DNA of 40,082 nt. It comes from SLAN01 sp964565375 (lineage in GTDB: Bacteria > Spirochaetota > Spirochaetia > DSM-27196 > SKKC01). Position numbers and translations under genes: made by a program. The stretch covers positions 1 through 40,082 of the forward strand of contig CAZMEV010000015.1 in assembly GCA_964565375.1 (NCBI GenBank), read 5' to 3'. Within the stretch, counting starts at the first letter, position 1. Each line of letters opens with the position of its first letter. Positions 31,953 through 40,082 of this stretch are shown one piece after another. The notes beneath the pieces were generated by a model, which was not told the origin of the DNA, searched no databases, and saw only the letters and a list, made by a program, of their open reading frames with translations.

Positions 31953-32813
31953 ATGAGCACGGAGCAACTAATGCCGCGAAGACTATGGACCAGGACAGTC
32001 AGGGGAATGCACGTGAGTTTTCTCTGGATCTATGCCCTTCTCTCCGTCTATCCCTTGATCTGGATGGTCTTTTATTCTCTCAAGACAAACAACGAGATCT
32101 TCATAAGCAACCCGTTCGGACCACCAACTTCATTCCGCATCGAAAACTATGAGATGGCACTGAGCGCGTTTAACGTGCCCGTATACTTTATGAACAGCAT
32201 AATCGTCTCGGTTGCGACCGTCGCGATAACCCTGACGTTCGCTGTCATGTTCGGCTACGCAACTGCGCGGCTTCAATGGCGCGGCAGAGATCTGGCGCGA
32301 TTGTTCGTTGTGCTGGGGCTCTTTATTCCCGCCGAAGTTATTCTGATTCCCATTGCACAACTTATTCGTGACCTTGGACTCAACGACAGTCGCGCGGGTC
32401 TTATAGTGCCGTATGTGGCCTTTAACCTCGCATTTGCCTCTCTAATCTTCTACGGCTTCTGCAGAACAATTCCCCTGCAGATGGAAGAAGCTGCTTTTAT
32501 AGACGGTGCGAGTATGAAGCAGTCTTTTGTCAGCATTATTCTGCCGCTTCTGAAACCTGCGATGGCTACCAGTCTTATTTTCATCTTTCTCGCCGCATGG
32601 AACGAGTTTACGCTTTCCTTGATCATAATTCGGTCCGAGGCACTGAAAACACTCCCGCTGGGATTACTGCGCTTCCGCGGTGAGTTCGCAACGAACTGGG
32701 GAGCGACCGGCGCTGCGCTGACCCTCGCGAGCATCCCGACTGTCGTGTTGTACCTGATTATCAGCCAGCACGTTGAAAAAGCCCTGACCATTGGAGCGAG
32801 AATGGAAAAATGA
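31953..32813 (+). CDS. Sugar ABC transporter permease, MalG/UgpE type (operon A)
   Basis: 286 residues, six predicted membrane segments. The EAA loop is MEEAAFIDGASMKQSFVSII near residue 180. The N-terminal segment LLSVYPLIWMVFYSLKTNNEIF and the loop FGYATARLQWRGRDLARLF are typical of the MalG class. The end, NWGATGAALTLASIPTVVLYL, is the conserved last pair of strands and helices. The ATG has AAGGAA upstream, and the stop overlaps the start of the LacI-type gene by 4 bases (ATGA). Confidence 0.94.
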   Translation: MSTEQLMPRRLWTRTVRGMHVSFLWIYALLSVYPLIWMVFYSLKTNNEIFISNPFGPPTSFRIENYEMALSAFNVPVYFMNSIIVSVATVAITLTFAVMFGYATARLQWRGRDLARLFVVLGLFIPAEVILIPIAQLIRDLGLNDSRAGLIVPYVAFNLAFASLIFYGFCRTIPLQMEEAAFIDGASMKQSFVSIILPLLKPAMATSLIFIFLAAWNEFTLSLIIIRSEALKTLPLGLLRFRGEFATNWGATGAALTLASIPTVVLYLIISQHVEKALTIGARMEK

Positions 32814-33859
32814 AGCGGTCAATCTCCGACGGGAGTGGTGAACCAAGGCGCGCAACCCGGCGTGACGATGTGGGCCGGCTCGCCGGAGTGAGTACCGCAA
32901 CCGTCTCTCGTGTTTATAACCGCCCGGAGACTGTCTCCGCCGAAAAACGGGAAGCAGTCCTGGACGCGGCCGAGAAACTCGGTTATCAACCGAACCGCGA
33001 AGCAAGCGCCCTGCGGCGGATGGACGGAGCTCAGATACTGGTCCTGGAACTCAAGCGTGCGGCCGCGAATTACTGGACCGACGTGCGAGCGTACAGCTGG
33101 TTTTTTGCCGATGCGATTCGCGCAATAGTGACTACGCTCCACGGATCGCTGTACTACATGACCCTGGATACCTGGCATGTAGAGGAAAACCTCGAGGACA
33201 TAATTTCCAAACACCGCCCCGCCGGAATCATATGTTTCGATGTCGAAACAATCGGCGAGGCCGAATCCATCCGGGCACTCGGACTTCCCTACGTACTTTC
33301 CTGGCACGTAGCGACATTCAACGGATTTAACCGGGTGATAAGCGACAACTATCACGGTGGCTACCTCGCCGGTGAATGCCTCAAGAACGCCGGATGCGCG
33401 CGACCGGTATATGTAACCGGACGGTCGTACAATCCGGAGGTCCACCGTTCGCGGATGCGGGGCTTCTGCGACGCGATGGCACCTGATAGGGTTTCGATCG
33501 CCAATGCGGGATTAGGCAAGGACGCAGGGTTCGCGTGCGGACGGGAACTCGCCGTCAGAGTACGCGACGGCGGTATCGACGCAGTCGGGGTAGTCAATGA
33601 CATAACGGCCCTCGGGGTCGCGCAAGGGCTCATGGAATCCGGAATCCGAATTCCCGACGACGTATCTCTCGTCGGATACGACAATATGCCGGTAAATATC
33701 GCGCTTCCTTTTCGCCTCACCACAGTTGATATAGGAATTGATGAAATCTACACGAAGGCGACCAACGCCCTGCTTGGCCTCTTGAAAGGTGAGGAGCACG
33801 TGGAACTCTACCATCCACCCAGGCTGCTACCGGGGGATTCCGTGGCATTTCCCGAGTGA
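32810..33859 (+). CDS. LacI family transcriptional regulator
   Basis: 349 residues. A LacI helix-turn-helix begins near residue 17 (TRRDDVGRLAGVSTATVSRVYN), and the hinge helix segment AVLDAAEKLGYQPNREASALRR follows. The rest is a periplasmic-binding-like effector domain, ending with the conserved VVNDITALGVAQGLMESGIRIP and DVSLVGYDNMP motifs. A charged N-terminal extension of about 15 residues precedes the HTH. It is the last gene of sugar operon A and is translationally coupled to the permease, so it is probably autoregulated with that operon. The palindromes at 29615-29647 are candidate operators. Confidence 0.93.
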   Translation: MKRSISDGSGEPRRATRRDDVGRLAGVSTATVSRVYNRPETVSAEKREAVLDAAEKLGYQPNREASALRRMDGAQILVLELKRAAANYWTDVRAYSWFFADAIRAIVTTLHGSLYYMTLDTWHVEENLEDIISKHRPAGIICFDVETIGEAESIRALGLPYVLSWHVATFNGFNRVISDNYHGGYLAGECLKNAGCARPVYVTGRSYNPEVHRSRMRGFCDAMAPDRVSIANAGLGKDAGFACGRELAVRVRDGGIDAVGVVNDITALGVAQGLMESGIRIPDDVSLVGYDNMPVNIALPFRLTTVDIGIDEIYTKATNALLGLLKGEEHVELYHPPRLLPGDSVAFPE

Positions 33860-34214
33860 ACGACTGCCGGCATGTTCTCCCGAATCCCCGGTGTGTTCAA
33901 CGGCACATTCACTGTGCGAAGGGTCGCTACTACGCTCCAGTAATAGTGATGCCGGAAATCACCCAGTGCAATGGTGAAAGCCGCAAATCGTAGACACATT
34001 TGCTTCTGCAAAACCACAGAATTACATATCGCAATACTCGGCAACGGGTTTAGCGTTGTCTAACAGGAAACACCGGGTCGCGATACGTATGGCCGCGGTT
34101 TCCGACGGGCCATTTACCACGTTGCCGTGTTCGCTTGACAGGACGATATCGGTTACGCACTCGCCCGTACATCAAAACTTCGCAAGCGACGGTACACCGT
34201 AAGGAGGAAGAACC
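33860..34214 (+). promoter_or_regulatory. Leader region of sugar operon B
   Basis: This 355-bp gene-free stretch contains the second 86-bp repeat (33941-34026), reported separately. Downstream of it, to 34200, there is a TTGACA at 34135-34140 but no convincing -10 at the right distance, and a small inverted repeat CAACG...CGTTG near 34042-34058. The ribosome site AAGGAGG (34201-34207) precedes the GTG start of the permease. I see no clear terminator for the LacI gene. Confidence 0.5.
33941..34026. repeat. 86-bp regulatory repeat, copy 2
   Basis: This is the second copy of the element at 29414-29499, in the same orientation, about 4.5 kb away and 188 bp upstream of the first gene of sugar operon B. 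The block 33988-34026 is identical to copy 1 (39 of 39 bases). The conserved words in the less similar half are TAATAGTGAT and CAGTGCAATGGT. No open reading frame is conserved between the copies, and no terminal inverted repeats or target duplications mark it as a transposon. Confidence 0.75.
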
Positions 34215-35144
34215 GTGAGCAGCGAACAGGCAAGACAGAGATCCGGTGGAGTGTCCATCCCATTCTGGTCGCGCTACAAGCCGGATGAAGTCGAGGCAGC
34301 GATCTATCTCGTCGTGCCCAGCCTCATTGGATTCGGACTTTTCTATTTCTACCCGGCGATTCGGGGCCTCTGGATGAGCTTCACCGATTGGGACCTGCTC
34401 ACCGATGCAAGCTTCATCGGTCTTGACAATTACCGAAGGCTCATCGGTGACAGCAGGTTCTGGAATTCACTCCGCGTCACCGCTATGTACGTCATTTACA
34501 ACATTCCGATTCAAACGGTTATAGGACTCGGAATTGCACTACTGATGAACCAGATGAAAAACTCCACGGCGTTCAGGGCACTGATTCTGCTGCCATGGTT
34601 CATTCCAAATGTTGTCGTCGGCCTTCTGTGGCTGATGCTTCTGAACCCCACCGTAGGCCTCGTAAACATGATGCTTGAGCTGACCGGCATTGGCCGAGTT
34701 CCTTTTCTGCGGTCCCTTGAATATGCACTGCCGACCATAGCCGGTATCAACATATGGCGTCATATGGGATATGTAGCGCTACTGTTCTTCGCCGGGCTTC
34801 AGACAATACCGGGGAACCTTTATGAAGCCGCCCGAATAGATGGGGCCTCGCCGAAACAGACGTTCGTGCGCATCACGCTTCCCCTGCTGCGACCGGTTAT
34901 GGCATTCGTCGTAATAACATCAGTCATTGGTTCATTCCAGATCTTCGATACAGTCGCCGTGACAACGGAGGGCGGGCCTGTCAATGCAACCGAAGTGATG
35001 ATCTGGCTTATCTTTGAACAGGCTTTTCAGCGATTCAACATGGGATACGGGGCGGCGATTTCAATGGTTCTGTTTCTTATTCTCATCGGATTTACGATGA
35101 CCTACATAAAGCTTTCTCGCGCCAGCGAGTCGGACCTTGGGTAA
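34215..35144 (+). CDS. Sugar ABC transporter permease, MalF/UgpA type (operon B)
   Basis: 309 residues, six predicted membrane segments after a polar N-terminus of about 30 residues. The EAA loop is YEAARIDGASPKQTFVRITLP near residue 205. LVVPSLIGFGLFYFYPAIRGLWMSF and FRALILLPWFIPNVVVGLLW mark it as CUT1 MalF-like. It is paralogous to the operon A permease but clearly diverged. The GTG start has AAGGAGG 7 bases upstream. The next permease gene begins 10 bp after the stop. Confidence 0.94.
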   Translation: MSSEQARQRSGGVSIPFWSRYKPDEVEAAIYLVVPSLIGFGLFYFYPAIRGLWMSFTDWDLLTDASFIGLDNYRRLIGDSRFWNSLRVTAMYVIYNIPIQTVIGLGIALLMNQMKNSTAFRALILLPWFIPNVVVGLLWLMLLNPTVGLVNMMLELTGIGRVPFLRSLEYALPTIAGINIWRHMGYVALLFFAGLQTIPGNLYEAARIDGASPKQTFVRITLPLLRPVMAFVVITSVIGSFQIFDTVAVTTEGGPVNATEVMIWLIFEQAFQRFNMGYGAAISMVLFLILIGFTMTYIKLSRASESDLG

Positions 35145-35154
35145 GGAGTCAGAT

Positions 35155-36087
35155 ATGAGTATCACTGAATCCAACAGTACCAGAACCGGCTCTCTCCGAC
35201 GTTCCATACAGCGAGAGAAATACACCGCACGCGCGACTTTCTGGTTCTTTTCCATTCTGTTGCTGCTTATCACGCTGGTACCGTTTTACTGGGTGTTCCG
35301 TACGGCTTTTTCGTTTCCCGCATCTATCTTTCAGAATCCCAGAAGCATTCTTCCGCCGGTCTTCACAACAGGAAACTATCTCCGCGTCCTGGGGTTGGTA
35401 AGCACGGAGGAAGCCGTCCGTCTCGGAGGTACCGGCGCACAGCTTCGATTCTTCCTGAACCTCCGTAATTCCATAATCGTAACGGGAATAATTACCTTTG
35501 CTCAGGTGTTTTTCAGCGCGTGCGCCGCCTATGCCTTCGCGCGGCTTAAGTTTCCGGGTCGCGATACGCTGTTCAGCCTCTATGTTTCGGCGCTTATGGT
35601 TCCCATTATCGTAACGGTCATTCCCAACTTCGCGCTGATTGAGCAGATAGGCTGGATTAATACCTTTCAGGGAATCGTGGCTCCCTTCTTCTTCATGACG
35701 CCGCTCGCCGTTTTCTTCATGCGCCAGTTCTTCATAGGTATTAACAAGGAGCTGGAGGAGTCAGCGCTCCTCGATGGAGCAGGCCGTCTTCAGACCGCGT
35801 TCCAGATCGTGTTCCCGATAAGTAAATCCGCGATTATGACCGCCGGGATAATCGTAAGCACTACGTCATGGAACGAGTATCTCTGGATGTTAATCGTCGG
35901 GAGGGAACAGTCGGTAAGAGTATTGACCGTAGCACTCGGAATCTTTCGGCAACAGACGCCACAAGGCGCACCCGACTGGGGTGGCCTTATGGCGGGAACA
36001 ACACTCGCGATCATACCGATCGTGCTTGTGTTCCTGTTAATTGGTAAACACGTGGTTAATTCAATCGGTCACACAGGATTCAAGTGA
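35155..36087 (+). CDS. Sugar ABC transporter permease, MalG/UgpE type (operon B)
   Basis: 310 residues, six predicted membrane segments. The EAA loop LEESALLDGAGRLQTAFQIV is near residue 210; LITLVPFYWVFRTAFSFPAS and AYAFARLKFPGRDTLFSLYV are MalG-class features. A region of about 25 residues in the first periplasmic loop (LVSTEEAVRLGGTGAQLRFF) is longer than usual. The ATG at 35155 has AAGGAG 6 bases upstream and is preferred over an in-frame ATG 18 bases earlier. Confidence 0.93.
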   Translation: MSITESNSTRTGSLRRSIQREKYTARATFWFFSILLLLITLVPFYWVFRTAFSFPASIFQNPRSILPPVFTTGNYLRVLGLVSTEEAVRLGGTGAQLRFFLNLRNSIIVTGIITFAQVFFSACAAYAFARLKFPGRDTLFSLYVSALMVPIIVTVIPNFALIEQIGWINTFQGIVAPFFFMTPLAVFFMRQFFIGINKELEESALLDGAGRLQTAFQIVFPISKSAIMTAGIIVSTTSWNEYLWMLIVGREQSVRVLTVALGIFRQQTPQGAPDWGGLMAGTTLAIIPIVLVFLLIGKHVVNSIGHTGFK

Positions 36088-36129
36088 TCGACTTGACTAT
36101 TCCACGAACACTGCGGTGGTGCCCGGGTC

Positions 36130-36147
36130 ACAGTTCTGTGCAACTGT
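36130..36147. promoter_or_regulatory. Inverted repeat upstream of the operon B binding-protein gene
   Basis: ACAGTT-CTGTGC-AACTGT is an 18-bp perfect inverted repeat that also contains CACAG-TT-CTGTG. It lies 38 bases before the ATG of the binding protein. It could be an operator or an RNA hairpin; there is no U-run. Confidence 0.35.
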
Positions 36148-36185
36148 AGCGCAGGCAAGCATCAGGTATTAGGTAAGGAGGTCTT

Positions 36186-37490
36186 ATGCCTAAACGTCTT
36201 TTTGTTGTACTCGGCGTGGTAGTTCTCGCCGTAATCGTTGGTATCGTTGTCGCTGTTACCGGCGATGATGACGTCGCGGTCGATCCTGACGAGGATGTCA
36301 CGATTGAATATGTTCTCTGGGACGCGGAGCAGCAGCCGGCCTATCAGGCGGTTGCCGACGCCTTCATGGAGGAGCATCCGAATATAGAAATTGAAATCAA
36401 CCAGCTCGGATGGGGTGACTACTGGGACGATCTCACCCGCAGGCTTGCGACCGGAGGCGGTCCGGATGTCTGGACTAACCACGTCGCCTATTTCCGTGAG
36501 TTCGCTCAGCGTGGCCAGATGATGGATCTCGAGGACAGAATTCAGGACTCGGATATCATCGATCTGGACGCCTATATGGAGGGACTGGCGGATCTGTTCG
36601 TACATGAGGATGGCGGCCGTTATGGAGTGCCCAAGGACTGGGACACCGTCGCAATCTTCTACAATCGTGCCCACCTGGAAGAGGCAGGCGTGAGCGTAGA
36701 AGAAGTCGAACAAGCGACGTGGAACCCGGATGACGGAGGCAGCTTCGAGGATATACTTTCGCGCCTGACCGCGAACGGTCGACAGGCGATGGCGGTCGAT
36801 TACGATAATTTTGGAGCATGGGGGCAAACTCAGTTCAGTGGACTCGCTGTGAGTAACAGTTGGACTTACCACAATGAGGACGCGACGGAGTTTTACTTCG
36901 ACGATCCGCAGTTTATCGATACCATCCAGTGGTTCGCCGATATGACCCTGGACACGGGTTACATGGCATCGTTTGAGGATACCGAGGAAGTTCCTGAAAT
37001 GTTCGCTTCTGAACAAGTTTCGCTTATTTTCGACGGATCGTGGATGCTTGGACTTCACTCCGACAATCTCGGCGATGATATGGGAATTGCGATGCAGCCG
37101 GAAGGCCCTGAAGGCCGCCGCAGCATGTTCAACGGATTGTCGGACGCCGTAAACGCCAATACCGAACATCCTGAAGAGGCCTGGTTGTGGGCCGAATATC
37201 TTGGTTCGGTGGAAGCTCAGGAGATCGTGGCCGAATACGGTGTTGTGTTCCCGGCTGTTGAATCAGCGACTGAAATCACATTGGATGTTCATGCCGATCA
37301 GGGATTGGACACCTCGGCGTTTACCGAGCTGGCGTTCGATCCCGACGCAACATTCCTTTTTCCGCTGACAGCGAATGCATCCGAAGTGAACAACATCATG
37401 CAGCAGACCTTCGATGAAATCTTTCTCGGACAGGTCGGCGTCGAAGAAGGTCTGACATCAGCGAACTCGGAGATAAACGCACTCTTCTGA
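36186..37490 (+). CDS. Sugar ABC transporter substrate-binding protein (operon B)
   Basis: 434 residues, solute-binding family 1. The N-terminus is a single hydrophobic segment (LFVVLGVVVLAVIVGIVVAV) followed by an acidic stretch. There is no lipobox Cys and no clear signal-peptidase site, so it may stay as an N-terminally anchored periplasmic protein. Family motifs are VLWDAEQQPAYQAVADAFME, LATGGGPDVWTNHVAYF, YGVPKDWDTVAIFYNRAHLEE and LIFDGSWMLG, with the end pattern NNIMQQTFDEIFLG. ATG 36186 has AAGGAGG upstream. Unlike operon A, the binding-protein gene here follows the permeases. Confidence 0.93.
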   Translation: MPKRLFVVLGVVVLAVIVGIVVAVTGDDDVAVDPDEDVTIEYVLWDAEQQPAYQAVADAFMEEHPNIEIEINQLGWGDYWDDLTRRLATGGGPDVWTNHVAYFREFAQRGQMMDLEDRIQDSDIIDLDAYMEGLADLFVHEDGGRYGVPKDWDTVAIFYNRAHLEEAGVSVEEVEQATWNPDDGGSFEDILSRLTANGRQAMAVDYDNFGAWGQTQFSGLAVSNSWTYHNEDATEFYFDDPQFIDTIQWFADMTLDTGYMASFEDTEEVPEMFASEQVSLIFDGSWMLGLHSDNLGDDMGIAMQPEGPEGRRSMFNGLSDAVNANTEHPEEAWLWAEYLGSVEAQEIVAEYGVVFPAVESATEITLDVHADQGLDTSAFTELAFDPDATFLFPLTANASEVNNIMQQTFDEIFLGQVGVEEGLTSANSEINALF

Positions 37491-37543
37491 TCCCGGACGA
37501 TCGATTGTAACGAACTGGTTTCGTACCGAGGGCATGATTTTCG

Positions 37544-37568
37544 GGCGCGCATGCACCGCATGCGCGCC
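37544..37568. other. Strong hairpin after the operon B binding-protein gene
   Basis: An 11-bp perfect stem GGCGCGCATGC/GCATGCGCGCC with a 3-base loop lies 54 bases after the binding-protein stop. No T-run follows on either strand, so it is not a standard intrinsic terminator. It may stabilise the 3' end of the message or act with another factor. Confidence 0.6.
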
Positions 37569-37681
37569 GATTGTGCAACCCTGAGGCCGCGAACGTCCGA
37601 CTTATCGACCACCTTAATATTATTTGTGCACGCAATCGATTTTTTTACCCCTGCACCGGCAGAGATGATACACTCATTTCT

Positions 37682-38854
37682 ATGAAACCTTTGGAATACG
37701 CCGAAAATCCGGGAACCGCACCGAGTGGAGCAATCCCAGAGGTGCTTCATGCAGGCCTCGAGAAGTGTATCCCCCGGCACCATGCGTCAATTCCACGCGA
37801 TCACTACCTGCTGCATCTGGTGTTGTCCGGCCAGGGGAAGCTTCGGATAGATCGGCAGACGTTCGCTCTGCGCAGCCACCAGTGCTTTCTCATTCGTCCT
37901 TATCAGGGTCATGCTTATCAGGCAGACTCGAAGTATCCATGGGAATACCTGTGGCTCGGATTCAGTGGAGTCACCAACGATGTTCTCCGTGACGTGTACG
38001 GAATCCCAGAAGATGTACCCGCATTCCGTCCTGCCGCGCCAGCGCGACTCGAATTGCATATGCGAAGAATTCTGGAGGCACTCGGCAGTGAAAGCCCACT
38101 CGAGCAGCTCTACAGCCGCGCCCTCGGGGTCATTGCGCTCGGCTGCATCGGTGAGCCTGCAACGGAACGGCAGGAGACGACACGGCAGCCTGACTACGTG
38201 GAAGAAGCCGTATCCTATATCGAGTCCAACTACGCGAAACTCAGGAATGCACAGTCCGTAGCTGAATTCGTGGGACTCGACCGGTCGTATTTTTCGAAAC
38301 TGTTTCAGGAACGAACGGGCATAAGTGTCGCGCGCTTCATTGCGGAGACGCGAATGAGCCACGCGAAACGCCTGCTTGTCGACACTGACTACAAGATCAA
38401 GGCAATATCGTCATTGGTCGGCTACGACAACTATCAGTCTTTTGAACGACGTTTTACCGCCGTCGTTGGCATGTCACCAAGTAATTTTCGAAACAGGCCC
38501 GCCGGGGAAATTATCAAGGCAGGCAAACGGGGGATTGGCAAACAACCGCGAACCCTGAGCAGGGATTCCAGGATTCCACCGAGCGATCACGGGGATATGG
38601 CAGAGCCGGATGGTGAGCCTTTGACCGATTCGTTTATCTGCGCGGACGGTGCGGAAAACAACGTGCGTTCATTATTGGAATCCGTCACCCGAAACGGGGA
38701 GAGATCGAGCAATGGTTCCTCAGGTACGGTCACTGAAACCAGGATCGAACACGATCGAGGCAAACGCTCGGTGAACCACCTGCTGCGGGGCGCACCCGGT
38801 TGCCCCTCGCACGTGAAACGCAGGTCCGACGACCGCAACCACGACTCGACGTAA
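37682..38854 (+). CDS. AraC family transcriptional regulator with a long C-terminal extension
   Basis: 390 residues from ATG 37682. Residues about 25-105 form an AraC-type cupin sensor (HYLLHLVLSGQGKLRID, FLIRPYQGHAYQAD, WEYLWLGFSG), as in the MsmR/RafR sugar regulators. Residues about 175-270 are the double helix-turn-helix (LRNAQSVAEFVGLDRSYFSKLF, then IKAISSLVGYDNYQSFERRF and GMSPSNFR). AraC proteins normally stop there. This one continues for about 117 polar, probably disordered residues, rich in Arg, Ser, Gly and Asp. Its position beside sugar operon B and the convergent GH4 gene suggests it activates them. The ribosome site is weak, and a longer in-frame start is not supported. Confidence 0.88.
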   Translation: MKPLEYAENPGTAPSGAIPEVLHAGLEKCIPRHHASIPRDHYLLHLVLSGQGKLRIDRQTFALRSHQCFLIRPYQGHAYQADSKYPWEYLWLGFSGVTNDVLRDVYGIPEDVPAFRPAAPARLELHMRRILEALGSESPLEQLYSRALGVIALGCIGEPATERQETTRQPDYVEEAVSYIESNYAKLRNAQSVAEFVGLDRSYFSKLFQERTGISVARFIAETRMSHAKRLLVDTDYKIKAISSLVGYDNYQSFERRFTAVVGMSPSNFRNRPAGEIIKAGKRGIGKQPRTLSRDSRIPPSDHGDMAEPDGEPLTDSFICADGAENNVRSLLESVTRNGERSSNGSSGTVTETRIEHDRGKRSVNHLLRGAPGCPSHVKRRSDDRNHDST

Positions 38855-38862
38855 TCCCGGAG

Positions 38863-40082
38863 CTACCCGTAGTACCCCCCGGGCAGCATATCCCTGTGGG
38901 CCTCAAACAGTTCATCACACAGCGAGACGATATCGTCGAGAGAGAGTTCGGCAGCGGTATGGGGATCGAGAGCAGCGGCCTGGTAGACCGTTTCCCGATC
39001 CTGCCGAAGAGACGCCTCGTGCGTGACGAGCTGAACGTTTACATTTGTGCGGTTCAACGCCGCGCACTGTTCAGGCAGCCGACCGACTGAGACACCCTGT
39101 ACTCCATTAGCATCCACGAGACACGGTACTTCTACGACACTTTCGTGAGGCAAATTCGAGATCCGGCCCTCATTCAGAATATTGCCGTGTATTCTTGCCG
39201 GACGACCGGATACAATCGCGGCCAGAATATCCGATGCGTATTCAATCGTCGGCTCATGTTCGATACTCGGAGTCTCCAGCAGGGCATCGCGCATTTCGCT
39301 CCACTCGGCAATCTGCTCCCGGCATCGTCTCGGATACTCGTCCAACGGGATATTGTACCGTTCGATGAGCTCCGGATACGCTGACTTAATCCACCACGGC
39401 GTATACTCGGCGTTGTGCTCGGAAGACTCGGTCGTGTAGTAGCCGAAGACATCCATTACGGCAAGTCGAACAAGATCGGTGTTTTCGCTTGCCACTCCGT
39501 CGCGGGCTTTCTGTAGCTCAGCGGACGCGCGACGTTTTACCTCCGGGTACAAGTCTCTTTCCCCATCACGAAGTTCAAGTAGCCACGCCATATGGTTAAT
39601 TCCGGCGATATTCCAGCGAAGATCGGTTACATCCGCGGCAGGATCCATGCCGACGGCTTCCAGAAGTTCCTCAGCGCATCTCTGTACAGAATGACACAAA
39701 CCCACGGTTTTCACTGACGTTTCCCGTACAAGCGATCCAGTCACCGTCGCCATTGGATTGGTGTAGTTTAACATCCATGCATGTGGACAGACCGCCATCA
39801 TATCCTCGGCGATATCCCACATCACCGGTACCGTGCGTAATGTGCGAAAGATTCCCCCGATGCCCAGCGTGTCTCCGATCGTCTGTTTCAGCCCATACTT
39901 CCCGGGTATTTCGAAATCGCGAACAGTGGCCGGATCGTATCCACCGACTTGAATCGCGTTTAAGACGAAGTCCGCGTCTCGCAGGGCCTCACGACGCGCT
40001 TGCACACCTGAGTGAGAACTCACGGTGGCGCGTCCGTCGTTAATGCTGCTGTTAAGCGTTTCTACAAGTCGCCTTGAGTCCT
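38863..40082 (-). CDS. Glycoside hydrolase family 4 protein, MelA-like alpha-galactosidase (partial, N-terminus outside window)
   Basis: At least 406 residues; the frame is open across the right edge (DSRRLVETLNSS...), so the true start and the NAD-binding loop are missing. GH4 motifs are ALRDADFVLNAIQVGGYD, LGIGGIFRTLRTVPV, MLNYTNPMA, GLCHSVQ (metal-ligand Cys) and AGINHMAWLLELRDG (metal-ligand His). The enzymes use NAD+ and Mn2+ and a redox-elimination mechanism in the cytoplasm. The GGYDPATVRDFEIP and GLCHSVQ style is that of MelA alpha-galactosidases and close alpha-glucosidase or glucuronidase relatives, so the sugar is probable, not certain. It converges with the AraC gene (8 bp between stops) and would cleave the sugar brought in by the neighbouring importers. 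Confidence 0.9.
   Translation of the reverse strand, partial: DSRRLVETLNSSINDGRATVSSHSGVQARREALRDADFVLNAIQVGGYDPATVRDFEIPGKYGLKQTIGDTLGIGGIFRTLRTVPVMWDIAEDMMAVCPHAWMLNYTNPMATVTGSLVRETSVKTVGLCHSVQRCAEELLEAVGMDPAADVTDLRWNIAGINHMAWLLELRDGERDLYPEVKRRASAELQKARDGVASENTDLVRLAVMDVFGYYTTESSEHNAEYTPWWIKSAYPELIERYNIPLDEYPRRCREQIAEWSEMRDALLETPSIEHEPTIEYASDILAAIVSGRPARIHGNILNEGRISNLPHESVVEVPCLVDANGVQGVSVGRLPEQCAALNRTNVNVQLVTHEASLRQDRETVYQAAALDPHTAAELSLDDIVSLCDELFEAHRDMLPGGYYG

Noticed and set aside
34135..34163. TTGACA upstream of sugar operon B as a promoter
   Set aside because: The sequence at the expected -10 position (CACTCG) does not resemble a -10 box.

Overview
The window looks like chromosomal DNA of a free-living, saccharolytic spirochaete (Spirochaetaceae), probably from a saline or alkaline habitat. 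This is inferred from family combinations and protein composition, not from a marker gene. Supporting signs are solute-binding proteins of spirochaetal style (signal peptide ending near FAGGQ, very acidic mature ends), a FapA/DUF342 protein, a Reg_prop sensor kinase, formate-tetrahydrofolate ligase, and secreted proteins with long Asp/Glu tracts. The DNA is moderately GC-rich. One 100-N assembly gap (8305-8404) interrupts it. I see no rRNA, tRNA, IS element, phage gene or CRISPR array.

1-3150 (minus strand): a thiamine ABC importer, thiB-thiP-thiQ (thiQ is cut by the window edge). It is preceded by a well-formed TPP riboswitch and a sigma70-type promoter. 3176-8259 (plus): a FapA-like protein, whose promoter is flanked by two 28-bp direct repeats, and then a large orphan two-component-propeller histidine kinase. 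8305-8517: the gap and a 37-bp tandem repeat between convergent genes. 8512-12037: a DUF374 acyltransferase (minus), then fhs and a LuxR-type regulator (plus). 12205-16760: a string of plus-strand housekeeping and accessory genes (Rnk/GreA-like, unknown protein, Smr, 2-hydroxyacid dehydrogenase, DinB, MFS).

16822-19084: fabI followed by three MaoC/hot-dog hydratase paralogues. Only the third keeps both catalytic residues. The first has Asp changed to Asn and the second has His changed to Pro, an arrangement reminiscent of the heterodimeric mycobacterial HadAB/HadBC dehydratases. I consider this the most interesting system in the window. 19107-21630 (minus): a lipoprotein alpha/beta hydrolase that seems to use an AUU start, a small secreted beta-rich protein, and an acidic lipoprotein. 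22053-23781: a DUF47 (PhoU-like) and PiT phosphate transport pair. 23952-26306: an SDR and an aldehyde dehydrogenase, with a clear terminator. 26442-29364: GNAT, DUF3108 and an amidohydrolase lacking the usual catalytic Asp.

29414-40082: a carbohydrate island. Two complete CUT1-type sugar importers, each a binding protein with two permeases and no ATPase, lie head to tail with different gene orders. The first ends in a LacI regulator. The second is followed by an AraC regulator, convergent with a MelA-type GH4 glycosidase that is cut by the right edge. An 86-bp element, with a 39-bp block identical in both copies, precedes each importer and probably links their regulation. Together these genes suggest uptake and cytoplasmic cleavage of an alpha-galactoside or related sugar, with the ATPase (an MsmK-like subunit) supplied from elsewhere.
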